Shown here in pieces: positions 1 to 5,824 of a stretch of DNA of 6,877 bases. The stretch spans positions 1-6,877 of the forward strand of contig CAJTUY010000028.1 in the NCBI GenBank assembly GCA_910579415.1, in the 5' to 3' direction. Origin of the DNA: an uncultured Clostridia bacterium (GTDB lineage Bacteria > Bacillota > Clostridia > UBA1381). Below the pieces are notes generated by a model. The model worked only from the letters and a program-made list of their open reading frames with translations. It had not been told where the DNA came from and ran no database searches. The stretch's first letter is position 1. The number at the start of each line of letters is the position of its first letter. Both the position numbers and the translations under genes were made by a program.

Positions 1-1248
1 CTTGAAACGCATCAGCTTGATAAGCTGAAATGGCAGGTAAAGCGTGTTTATGAAAATGTACAGATGTACAGGGAGCGTATGGACGAAGCAGGAGTAAAGC
101 CTGAGGACATCAAAACTCTTGACGATATATCAAAGCTGCCGTTTACGACAAAACAGGATTTAAGGGATTATTATCCATTTCAGCTCCTTGCAGTGCCTAA
201 AAGAGATATTGTAAGAATACAGGCATCGTCCGGTACTACGGGAAAGCAGATTGTTGCAGGTTATACCAGAGGCGACCTTGACCAGTGGTCAAACGGTTTC
301 GCACGTCAGCTTGTAGCGGCGGACGGAGATGAAAAATCGCGTGTGCAGGTTTCTTACGGTTACGGTTTGTTCACGGGCGGACTCGGTGCGCATCAGGGCG
401 CGGAAAAAGTCGGCGCTATGGTAATACCGACGTCGTCGGGAAATACAGAAAGACAGATACGCTTTATGTGCGATTTGGGAAGTACGCATCTTTGCTGTAC
501 GCCGTCATATGCTATGTATCTTGGCGAAACGGTAAAGGAAATGGGCGTAAAAAATCAGCTTAAGCTTAAAGCAGGTATATTCGGAGCTGAGCCGTGGACG
601 GAGGAAATGCGTAAGCAGATTGAGGAGGCACTCGGAATCAGAGCGCATGATGTTTATGGTCTGACTGAAATTATGGGTCCCGGTGTTTCGTATGAGTGTG
701 AAATGCAGCAGGGTATGCACATTTGTGAGGATATGTTTATAGCGGAAATAATTGACCCTGATACCGGCGAAGTATTGCCGAAGGGGTCTTTCGGAGAGCT
801 TGTTATAAGCACAATAACAAAAGAAGGTCAGCCGCTTTTGCGTTACAGAACGCGCGACCTTTGTACGCTTGATTATTCGCCGTGTGAGTGCGGCAGAACG
901 CACGTCAGAATGAAAAAGCCTGCGGGCAGAACTGACGATATGCTTATTATACGCGGCGTTAACGTATTCCCATCGCAGATTGAAGAAGTGCTGTTAAAGA
1001 ACAGTATCGAGGTATCTCCAAACTATCAGATTATAGTTGACAGAGTTAATAATACAGACACTTTTGATATAAATGTAGAGCTTAGCCCGAAATTTAACGG
1101 TGATGTTGAGGCAGAAAAGCATAAGCTTGAAACCCAGCTCCGTTCAATGCTCGGAATCGGAGCTAAGGTTCACTTGCTAAGACCAAAGTCAATTGTAAGA
1201 AGTGAAGGAAAAGCAAAACGCGTAATAGACAACAGAAATTTACACTGA
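1..1248 (+). CDS. paaK: Phenylacetate-CoA ligase (PaaK), 5' end missing
   Basis: AMP-forming ligase that activates phenylacetate or related aryl acids to the CoA thioester in the cytoplasm through an acyl-adenylate. The frame is open from the first base, so the start lies upstream. 415 residues are visible; the family is about 430 long, so roughly 15-20 are missing. Visible motifs (window residue numbers): P-loop SSGTTGK 76-82, YGLTE 219-223, YRTRD 282-286 followed by CxC-type cysteines near CECGRTH, the hinge and C-terminal domain GRTDDMLIIRG from 309, and the C-terminal lysine region SEGKAK 401-406 that carries the adenylation lysine in this superfamily. An internal ATG at 64 is not the true start, because conserved sequence (ending RVYENV) precedes it in frame. 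In Clostridia such genes often sit beside indolepyruvate:ferredoxin oxidoreductase; that neighbour is not in the window. The exact aryl substrate cannot be told. Confidence 0.95.
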   Translation, partial: LETHQLDKLKWQVKRVYENVQMYRERMDEAGVKPEDIKTLDDISKLPFTTKQDLRDYYPFQLLAVPKRDIVRIQASSGTTGKQIVAGYTRGDLDQWSNGFARQLVAADGDEKSRVQVSYGYGLFTGGLGAHQGAEKVGAMVIPTSSGNTERQIRFMCDLGSTHLCCTPSYAMYLGETVKEMGVKNQLKLKAGIFGAEPWTEEMRKQIEEALGIRAHDVYGLTEIMGPGVSYECEMQQGMHICEDMFIAEIIDPDTGEVLPKGSFGELVISTITKEGQPLLRYRTRDLCTLDYSPCECGRTHVRMKKPAGRTDDMLIIRGVNVFPSQIEEVLLKNSIEVSPNYQIIVDRVNNTDTFDINVELSPKFNGDVEAEKHKLETQLRSMLGIGAKVHLLRPKSIVRSEGKAKRVIDNRNLH

Positions 1249-1253
1249 TATTG

Positions 1254-1281
1254 AGGGGATAATGATTGCATTGTCCCCTTT
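1254..1281 (+). terminator. Hairpin after paaK, probable weak terminator
   Basis: Six bases after the paaK stop lies an 11-bp stem (1254-1264 with 1269-1279, one G-U pair) closed by a 4-nt loop. Only TTT follows before the sequence turns to AAG, so the U-tract is poor. It may terminate paaK transcripts partly or simply protect their 3' ends. Some read-through into the downstream leader is therefore plausible. Confidence 0.55.
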
Positions 1282-1318
1282 AAGTATAGCTTAATAATAT
1301 ACAGAAAGGGATTTAATT

Positions 1319-1360
1319 ATGAAACTTTGTATTGCTTTTGCTCTGCACAAGGTCTTGTAA
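1319..1360 (+). CDS. Leader peptide MKLCIAFALHKVL upstream of the MFS transporter
   Basis: A 13-codon reading frame starts at ATG 1319 and ends at TAA 1358-1360. A good Shine-Dalgarno (AGAAAGGG, 1303-1310) stands 8 nt before the ATG, which makes chance less likely. Its 3' codons (CAC AAG GTC TTG) lie inside an RNA arm that pairs with sequence further down. Its stop codon touches the 5' arm of the terminator-like stem at 1359-1370. This is the layout of regulatory leader peptides in front of ribosome-targeting antibiotic resistance genes (erm, mef, tet(M), ABC-F), where drug-stalled ribosomes decide expression of the next gene. I do not recognise the peptide sequence itself. It probably has no function apart from its own translation. 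Confidence 0.65.
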   Translation: MKLCIAFALHKVL

Positions 1361-1442
1361 AGGCGGACTTGTACAGAGCGGATAAGGAAGTCCGCCTTTT
1401 GGACCTTGTATTCATCAAATAAATGAAAAGGAGCAAGGTCTT
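1340..1442 (+). promoter_or_regulatory. Candidate attenuator / RNA switch controlling the MFS gene
   Basis: Four pairings compete in the RNA between the leader peptide and the transporter start. (1) 1340-1351 with 1368-1379: 11 pairs and one mismatch, a possible antiterminator. (2) 1359-1370 with 1388-1399: 12 perfect pairs followed by a short U-run, the terminator-like stem; it shares 1368-1370 with pairing 1. (3) 1347-1354 with 1402-1409: 8 perfect pairs that extend stem 2 from outside. (4) 1402-1408 with 1434-1440: 7 pairs that would bury the gap between the transporter's Shine-Dalgarno (AAAGGAG, 1427-1433) and its ATG at 1443. The basis for 3 and 4 is an exact 9-nt direct repeat, CAAGGTCTT, at 1348-1356 and 1434-1442. 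A ribosome paused at the leader's last codons should cover the 5' arm of stem 2 and favour read-through. That direction of control is inferred. Confidence 0.6.
1359..1400 (+). terminator. Terminator-like hairpin inside the MFS leader
   Basis: A perfect 12-bp, GC-rich stem (1359-1370 with 1388-1399, core GGCGGACTT) with a 17-nt loop, followed by a T-run at 1397-1400 and then GG. The run is short for an unconditional terminator and partly inside the stem, which suits a conditional attenuator. It sits between a translated leader peptide and the transporter gene, so termination here would switch the transporter off. Confidence 0.6.
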
Positions 1443-2723
1443 ATGATTAAAACTACAATAAAAGAATTAAGATATTTTTTAATATTATGGGTTACACAAT
1501 CGCTTTCAACGCTTGGAAGTTCAATTACAAGTTTTGCGCTGATACTCTGGTCATATCAGGAGCAGAGGTCAGCTCTTACCACTGCGCTTTTGTCGGTATG
1601 CTCATATGCGCCGTATGTGATAATGAGTATATTTGCAGGTGCATTGAGCGACAAGTGGAGTAAAAAAGCTATAATGCTTGTGAGCGATACGTTTGCGGCA
1701 GTATGTACAGTTACTGTACTAACACTGTTTTGCGCGGGACAATTAAGAATATGGCATTTGTATGCGCTTAATGCGCTGTCGGGGCTTATGAATACGGTTC
1801 AGCAGCCTGCGTCAGATGTAGCAGTAAGTTTGCTTACGCCTAAGAAGTATTATCAGAAGATAAGCGGTATGCGTTCTTTTTCAAATTCTCTTAACAGTAT
1901 ACTTGCGCCTTCTTTGGCGGCGGCAATATTTGCTTTTGCAGGTTTAAAGGCGGTTATAGTGTTTGATTTAATAACGTTTGTTATTGCATTTTCTGCGCTG
2001 CTGTTTTTTGTGAAAATTCCTGATAATAAGAGAATAAAGAGCAATGAGAGTTTTTTGAGTTCGTCTAAATCCGGACTGGAATACCTGTTTAAAAATCGTG
2101 GTATTCTGGATTTGATATTGTTTCTTGCGATGATAAACTTTACAGCGTCAATGTTTAATGCAGTTTTGCCTGCGCGGCTTATTCCTACCGACGGCGGCAA
2201 TAATACATACGGACTTATCAATACAGTATCGGGAGCAGCAATGTTGGCAGGAAGTGTACTCGTGTCGGTACTGCCGGCACCTAAGAGCAGGGTGCGCGCA
2301 ATATGTAATTCATTGCTTTTGTCAATGAGTACCGAAAATTTTATGCTTGCATTTGGCAGGAGTGTTCCTGTATGGTGTATAGGGTCAGTTCTCGGGTGGA
2401 TTTGTATACCTGTTATGAATGGCAATATGGATACGCTTTTCAGAGGTTATATTCCGATACATATGCAGGGACGCGTATATTCGGCGAGGAATACACTGCA
2501 ATTTTTCACAATACCGATTGGGTATGTTTTAGGTGGATTTCTTGTGGATAAGGTTTTTGAACCTTTTATGGCAGTTCAGCAAAGCAACAGCATTTTCTGT
2601 GTATTATTCGGAGCGGAAAAAGGCTCGGGCGCTGCATTTATGCTGCTAATACTTGGTTTTGTAGGTGTAGCTACCTGTCTGGTGTTCAGGAAAAGTAAGA
2701 ATATATGGAAAGTGGAGAAATAG
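1443..2723 (+). CDS. MFS transporter, DHA3/Mef-like drug efflux type
   Basis: Integral membrane protein of 426 residues, normal for the family, with about 12 hydrophobic helices beginning at residues 10-36 and ending near 396-414. The loop after helix 2 carries the MFS motif A pattern (GALSDKWSKK, 66-75). The second half has the QGRVYSARN...GGFLVDK pattern (342-370) typical of the DHA3 branch, which includes the macrolide pumps Mef(A)/Mef(E). Such pumps use the proton gradient to export drugs. The substrate here is not readable from sequence. Start: ATG 1443 with AAAGGAG (1427-1433) 9 nt upstream, and no competing start before the first helix. The upstream leader peptide and attenuator suggest induction by a ribosome-targeting antibiotic, an inference that favours a macrolide, lincosamide or similar substrate. 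It is a single-gene unit closed by its own terminator. Confidence 0.88.
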   Translation: MIKTTIKELRYFLILWVTQSLSTLGSSITSFALILWSYQEQRSALTTALLSVCSYAPYVIMSIFAGALSDKWSKKAIMLVSDTFAAVCTVTVLTLFCAGQLRIWHLYALNALSGLMNTVQQPASDVAVSLLTPKKYYQKISGMRSFSNSLNSILAPSLAAAIFAFAGLKAVIVFDLITFVIAFSALLFFVKIPDNKRIKSNESFLSSSKSGLEYLFKNRGILDLILFLAMINFTASMFNAVLPARLIPTDGGNNTYGLINTVSGAAMLAGSVLVSVLPAPKSRVRAICNSLLLSMSTENFMLAFGRSVPVWCIGSVLGWICIPVMNGNMDTLFRGYIPIHMQGRVYSARNTLQFFTIPIGYVLGGFLVDKVFEPFMAVQQSNSIFCVLFGAEKGSGAAFMLLILGFVGVATCLVFRKSKNIWKVEK

Positions 2724-2726
2724 AAG

Positions 2727-2753
2727 AAGGGACTGCTGTGCAGTTCCTTTTTT
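2727..2753 (+). terminator. Intrinsic terminator of the MFS gene
   Basis: Four bases after the stop codon comes a 10-bp stem (2727-2736 with 2740-2749, one G-U pair) with a 3-nt TGT loop. It runs directly into six T residues (2748-2753). This is a textbook rho-independent terminator and marks the end of the transporter transcript. Confidence 0.88.
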
Positions 2754-2821
2754 CTAGGTTGCGATTTACCAAAGCAGAGTTTTTTTATATTAACCTCCTT
2801 TCGTATGTATTTAAGTGCATT
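2754..2821. other. Non-coding gap with an orphan minus-strand Shine-Dalgarno
   Basis: No supported gene on either strand. Read on the minus strand, 2802-2793 is GAAAGGAGGT, a full match to the anti-Shine-Dalgarno end of 16S rRNA. Five bases past its GGAGG, where a start codon would be expected, stands ATA (2788-2786) rather than ATG, GTG or TTG. The frame behind it is open to 2576 but overlaps the MFS gene antisense and has no recognisable domain. It could be the remains of a gene once placed downstream of the minus-strand RNA terminator, or coincidence. Confidence 0.4.
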
Positions 2822-2847
2822 AAAAAATGCATAGCCGAAGCTATGCA
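2822..2847 (-). terminator. Minus-strand intrinsic terminator with UUCG tetraloop
   Basis: Read on the minus strand: TGCATAGC, loop TTCG, GCTATGCA, then TTTTTT. This is an 8-bp perfect stem (2847-2840 with 2835-2828) with an extra-stable cUUCGg loop and six U residues (2827-2822). Both the loop type and the U-tract are right only for minus-strand transcription; on the plus strand the loop is CGAA and no T-run follows. It closes the predicted small RNA. Confidence 0.85.
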
Positions 2848-2978
2848 CAGAAAAACGCATAGCCTCAACCAATGCAACTTAGTTTGTTTACTTCAATTAT
2901 CGGTAAGCAAAAAGAAGTATGCGTTTTTTACATAAAAAATGCGTACCAATAATTGCTTCTTTATTAAACTAAGTTGCA
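2822..2978 (-). ncRNA. Predicted structured small RNA, about 157 nt, family unknown
   Basis: Between a consensus minus-strand promoter and a minus-strand terminator lies a stretch with no reading frame worth calling but dense base pairing. The predicted 5' end (about 2977-2979) falls at the start of a 13-bp perfect closing stem (2978-2966 with 2885-2873). Inside come a purine-rich bubble of 10 by 8 nt, then a 10-bp stem (2955-2946 with 2903-2894) that is fully paired, with one G-U, only in the minus-strand RNA. An apical arm (2946-2934 with 2929-2917) follows, with two mismatches on this strand. A 25-nt linker (2872-2848) joins this domain to the terminator. A stem, bubble, stem and apical arm recall 6S RNA, but the 106-nt domain is short for that family and I see no decisive 6S sequence feature. 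Other possibilities are a trans-acting sRNA or the attenuator of a lost gene. The neighbours (MFS gene, rdgB) give no clear target. Confidence 0.7.
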
Positions 2979-2983
2979 CGAAT

Positions 2984-3012
2984 ATTATATCGGTTTTTTC
3001 AAAATTTGTCAA
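2984..3012 (-). promoter_or_regulatory. Perfect sigma-A promoter for the minus-strand RNA
   Basis: On the minus strand, TTGACA (3012-3007) and TATAAT (2989-2984) are separated by exactly 17 bp: all 12 consensus positions at the optimal spacing. Transcription should start about 2977-2979, just at the base of the RNA's closing stem. Upstream (3013-3047) the DNA is strongly A/T rich and could act as an UP element. Such a promoter predicts high, largely constitutive expression, as seen for stable RNAs. Confidence 0.85.
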
Positions 3013-3047
3013 ATAAAATATATAACATCATCGTATATTTTTTATAC

Positions 3048-3076
3048 TTGCAAAAAGCAAATGAATGTAGTACAAT
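3048..3076 (+). promoter_or_regulatory. Promoter of the rdgB-DUF6106-nnr-alr operon
   Basis: TTGCAA (3048-3053) and TACAAT (3071-3076) are 17 bp apart, 4/6 and 5/6 matches to the sigma-A consensus. Transcription would start about 3083 and give a 5' UTR of some 30 nt before the rdgB ATG. It is divergent from the small-RNA promoter, and the two -35 boxes are 35 bp apart across A/T-rich DNA. Confidence 0.65.
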
Positions 3077-3113
3077 AACCATATAGCAATTGAAGGGAGA
3101 AATATCGTTAAAT

Positions 3114-3695
3114 ATGATAGTAATAGCCGCTACGAAGAATAAAGGCAAAGTCAGGGAAATGCAGGAGATACTGTTTCCGCTTGCCATTGAGATAATATCA
3201 CAGGAGGAAGCAGGTATTGAGCTTGACGTTGAGGAAACCGGCGATACCTTTGAGCGAAATGCCCTTTTAAAAGCGCGCGCTGTGGCAATGGTGTGCGATT
3301 ATCCTGTTCTTGCAGATGATTCGGGACTGTGTGTGGATGCTCTCGGGGGAGCGCCGGGCGTACACAGTGCAAGATATGCGGGCGAGGATGCAACCAATTC
3401 AGAAAAAATAAATAAGCTTCTTAATGAGCTTGGAAATAATGACAACAGAAACGCTAAATTTGTTACATGTGTGGCATTTATCATGCCAGATGGTACGGAA
3501 ATTATAGCAAAGGGCGAGGTAAAAGGACATATAACACATGCGCCTGAGGGTAATAACGGTTTTGGCTATGACCCAATATTCTTTTCCGATGAACTTGGAA
3601 AAACCTTTGCCCAGAGCAGTGACGAGGAAAAAAACAGCGTGAGCCATCGCGGACGCGCGCTGAGAAGCTTATATGAGAAGTTAAAGGAGATGTAA
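3114..3695 (+). CDS. rdgB: RdgB/HAM1 non-canonical purine NTP pyrophosphatase
   Basis: Cytoplasmic enzyme that hydrolyses dITP/ITP and XTP to monophosphates plus pyrophosphate, keeping deaminated purines out of DNA and RNA. 193 residues, the usual length. Motifs: N-terminal TKNKGK (7-12) of the substrate-binding (S/T)xNxxK type; LADDSGLCVDAL (67-78), with Asp69 matching the catalytic aspartate of E. coli RdgB; GGAPGVHSARYAG (78-90); GNNGFGYDPIF (147-157); SHRGRAL (177-183). Start: ATG 3114 gives the standard N-terminus MIVIAATKNK. The Shine-Dalgarno AAGGGAG (3093-3099) is 14 nt away, rather far. An in-frame TTG at 3090 is the only longer choice and would overlap the Shine-Dalgarno. First gene of the operon; the next gene starts 2 bp after its stop. 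Confidence 0.95.
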   Translation: MIVIAATKNKGKVREMQEILFPLAIEIISQEEAGIELDVEETGDTFERNALLKARAVAMVCDYPVLADDSGLCVDALGGAPGVHSARYAGEDATNSEKINKLLNELGNNDNRNAKFVTCVAFIMPDGTEIIAKGEVKGHITHAPEGNNGFGYDPIFFSDELGKTFAQSSDEEKNSVSHRGRALRSLYEKLKEM

Positions 3696-3697
3696 TT

Positions 3698-4273
3698 ATG
3701 TTAGAAGATGTGTATCTGGAGTATTTGGTAAAGAAAAAGAAAACAGGAGGACAGGCGGCACTTGTTGCGCTGATATGCCTGCTTGGTATAGTATTGTCAT
3801 TTGTTTTTCTTGCACTTACTTTTGTAGTTGGCGTCAGTATGCAGCAGGCAGGAACCGGTATTGGACAGATAGTAAGTTTTGTGGGACTTTTGCTTATTGC
3901 GGCAGTATGGTACGGCGCGTATCTGCTTATTACAATGCAGAATGTTGAATATGAATACATATTGACAAACAGCGAGCTGGACATTGACAAAATTATGTCT
4001 AAAAAGGGCAGAAAGCCGATAGTAAGCTTTGATTTTAAGGATATTACCGTATGCGCAGCGGTAGAGGATAATGAGCATAACGGCGATTATAAAAATATCA
4101 AGGCAGATAAGGTTTATGATGTTGTAGGCGATGCTTCAAGAGGCGGAGTTTATTTTGCCGATCGAATAGGTGAGAAGGGTGAGCGGATAAGGGTATTATT
4201 CCAGCCTACCTCTAAGATGATTACTTCTGCAAAGAAATACAATCACAGAAATATATTTCTCATGGAGGAATAG
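3698..4273 (+). CDS. DUF6106-like two-helix membrane protein, function unknown
   Basis: 191 residues. After a short charged N-terminus (LEYLVKKKKTGG, 7-18) come two hydrophobic helices, about 19-46 and 54-79, with a short glycine-rich turn between them. A soluble C-terminal domain of about 110 residues (80-191) is rich in lysine and aspartate and ends near RNIFLMEE. There is no signal peptidase site and no catalytic motif that I can see. With positive charges before helix 1, both ends probably face the cytoplasm. It resembles the DUF6106 family of Clostridia, recalled from general appearance rather than matched. Start: ATG 3698 with AAAGGAG (3683-3689) 8 nt upstream, the Shine-Dalgarno lying inside the end of rdgB. 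Gaps of 2 and 3 bp to its neighbours imply co-transcription. The context gives no specific role. Confidence 0.85.
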   Translation: MLEDVYLEYLVKKKKTGGQAALVALICLLGIVLSFVFLALTFVVGVSMQQAGTGIGQIVSFVGLLLIAAVWYGAYLLITMQNVEYEYILTNSELDIDKIMSKKGRKPIVSFDFKDITVCAAVEDNEHNGDYKNIKADKVYDVVGDASRGGVYFADRIGEKGERIRVLFQPTSKMITSAKKYNHRNIFLMEE

Positions 4274-4276
4274 TAT

Positions 4277-5824
4277 ATGAAAGCATGTTTTGCTTCTGAA
4301 ATGCGCGCTGTTGATAAAGCTGCGGAGGAAATAGGCGGTATACCAAGTATTGTGCTTATGGAAAATGCCGCTGCTGAGTGCGTGAAAGCTTTAAATGAAG
4401 ACTTTTTGGATTTAAAAAATAAGAGGATTGCCGTATTCTGCGGTAAGGGAAATAACGGCGGCGACGGCTTTGCAATAGCCCGCCGCCTTTATCAGCTAGG
4501 CGCGGAAGTGACGGTTTATCTTGTATGCGGCAATGAATTTAAGGGTGATGCAAAAACCAACTTTGACATCATTAAAAAGATGAATGTAAATATTGACGTT
4601 ATATATGACACAGAAAATCTGAATTACATTATACGTGCAAGCGATATTGTAATAGATGCTATTTACGGCACTGGCATATATGGCATTGTCGGTGGTATAA
4701 GCTATGATGTTATAAACGAGATAAACGAAAATTCAAAATATACGTTGTCTGTTGATGTGCCGAGCGGAATAAATTCAGATAGCGGCGAAATCTGCGGTAT
4801 ATGCGCAAAGGCGGACAGGACTGTTACTTTTGCCGCATATAAGGTGGGAATGCTTCTTTTTCCTGCCGCAGATTATGTAGGCAGGGTAACAGTTGCGGAT
4901 ATTTCAATACCTGACTATATACTTGAGGGACAGGATATAAAAATCAATATCACAGATGATGAGCTTGTACGCGATAATTTCCCCAAGCGTGAGAATAACT
5001 CTCAAAAAGGCGATTACGGCAAGCTTCTGGTAATAGCAGGCTCAGAGGGTATGTCGGGAGCGGCGTATCTTTCATCACAGTCGGCTGTAACAGCTGGAAG
5101 CGGACTTGTGACGCTTGTGGTTCCTGCTTCGATAAATACTGCAATGGAGGCTAAAACCACTGAGGTGATGACCTGCCCTGTCGAAGATATAAGCGGACAT
5201 ATATCATTCGGAGCGCAGGAAAAGATACTTGAACTTCTGAAAAAAGCGGACGCAGTGCTTATAGGTCCGGGATTGGGCAGAAGTATTGACGCTGTAAGAA
5301 TAACGGAAATGGTACTTGCGGAGTCAAAAGTGCCTGTGATAGTAGACGCTGACGGTATAAATGCGGTTGCAAAAAATATGGATATTCTGCGTCGTTCAAC
5401 ATGTCCTGTTATATTTACTCCGCATACAGTGGAAATGTCGCGTCTTACGGGACTTGAAAAAGACTATATAGAAGAAAACAGAATTGTTGTATCGAGTGAA
5501 TTTGCCGATGAATATGGCGCGACTGTTATTTTAAAGGGACACCATACAATAGTAACAGCTGAGAACGGAAATCAATATATTAGTATTACAGGCAACCCCG
5601 GTCTTGCCACAGGCGGAAGCGGTGACGTTCTTGCGGGTATACTCGCGTCCTTTGTTGCGAGAGGAATTGACGAAACCATGTCTGCGGCTATGGCAGTTTA
5701 CATACATGGCATGGCAGGTGACATAGCAAAGGAAAAATATGGTATAGAATCGGTTACAGCAACTGAAATTATGAGGGGTATCCCCTATGCTATGAGGCAA
5801 ATTTTACAGGTGGAAAAGAATTAA
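4277..5824 (+). CDS. nnr: Bifunctional NAD(P)H-hydrate epimerase / ADP-dependent dehydratase
   Basis: Repairs NADH and NADPH damaged by hydration: the N-terminal YjeF_N domain epimerises R to S hydrate, and the C-terminal ribokinase-fold domain dehydrates the S form using ADP. 515 residues, the normal fused length. N-terminal domain, about 1-225: MRAVDKAA (9-16), GKGNNGGDGF (56-65), IDAIYGTG (126-133), LSVDVPSGINSDSG (157-170), TFAAYKVG (184-191). C-terminal domain, about 240-510: KGDYGKLLVIAGS (244-256), IGPGLGRS (329-336), VIVDADGINAV (354-364), ILKG (418-421), GNPGLATGGSGDVLAG (439-454), with Asp450 the expected catalytic base. The usual TPHPGEM motif reads TPHTVEM (381-387), a change from the common form. 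Start: ATG 4277 with GGAGG (4264-4268) 8 nt upstream. Third gene of the operon, 3 bp after the DUF6106-like gene. In many Clostridia this gene precedes alr, as here. Confidence 0.96.
   Translation: MKACFASEMRAVDKAAEEIGGIPSIVLMENAAAECVKALNEDFLDLKNKRIAVFCGKGNNGGDGFAIARRLYQLGAEVTVYLVCGNEFKGDAKTNFDIIKKMNVNIDVIYDTENLNYIIRASDIVIDAIYGTGIYGIVGGISYDVINEINENSKYTLSVDVPSGINSDSGEICGICAKADRTVTFAAYKVGMLLFPAADYVGRVTVADISIPDYILEGQDIKINITDDELVRDNFPKRENNSQKGDYGKLLVIAGSEGMSGAAYLSSQSAVTAGSGLVTLVVPASINTAMEAKTTEVMTCPVEDISGHISFGAQEKILELLKKADAVLIGPGLGRSIDAVRITEMVLAESKVPVIVDADGINAVAKNMDILRRSTCPVIFTPHTVEMSRLTGLEKDYIEENRIVVSSEFADEYGATVILKGHHTIVTAENGNQYISITGNPGLATGGSGDVLAGILASFVARGIDETMSAAMAVYIHGMAGDIAKEKYGIESVTATEIMRGIPYAMRQILQVEKN

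Noticed and set aside
505..903. 132-codon minus-strand open frame inside paaK
   Set aside because: It lies wholly antisense to a strongly conserved gene. Its translation shows no domain.
1271..1298. Possible promoter TTGTCC, 16 bp, AATAAT in front of the leader peptide
   Set aside because: The predicted start (about 1305) falls inside the leader's Shine-Dalgarno, and the -35 overlaps the paaK hairpin. No convincing promoter for the MFS unit is visible.
1853..2425. 190-codon minus-strand open frame inside the MFS gene
   Set aside because: It is antisense to conserved transporter sequence, and its translation is a low-complexity mirror of the hydrophobic helices.
2705..2935. Plus-strand open frame of 76 codons after the MFS gene
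   Set aside because: It begins inside the MFS gene, runs through the strong terminator at 2727-2753 and the small-RNA terminator, has no ribosome site and resembles no protein family.
2815..2978. MITE or insertion-sequence remnant suggested by the nested inverted repeats
   Set aside because: No target-site duplication flanks the repeats, no transposase fragment is present, and the promoter plus one-strand terminator explain the structure better as an RNA gene.
2821..2978. CRISPR array suggested by repeated GCATAGCC/GCTATGC words
   Set aside because: The repeats are 8 nt, irregularly spaced and partly inverted. They are RNA-folding arms rather than direct repeats with spacers.
3090..3113. 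Earlier TTG start for rdgB adding eight residues
   Set aside because: The extension would begin at or before the Shine-Dalgarno it needs, and family members start at the MIVIAATKNK equivalent.
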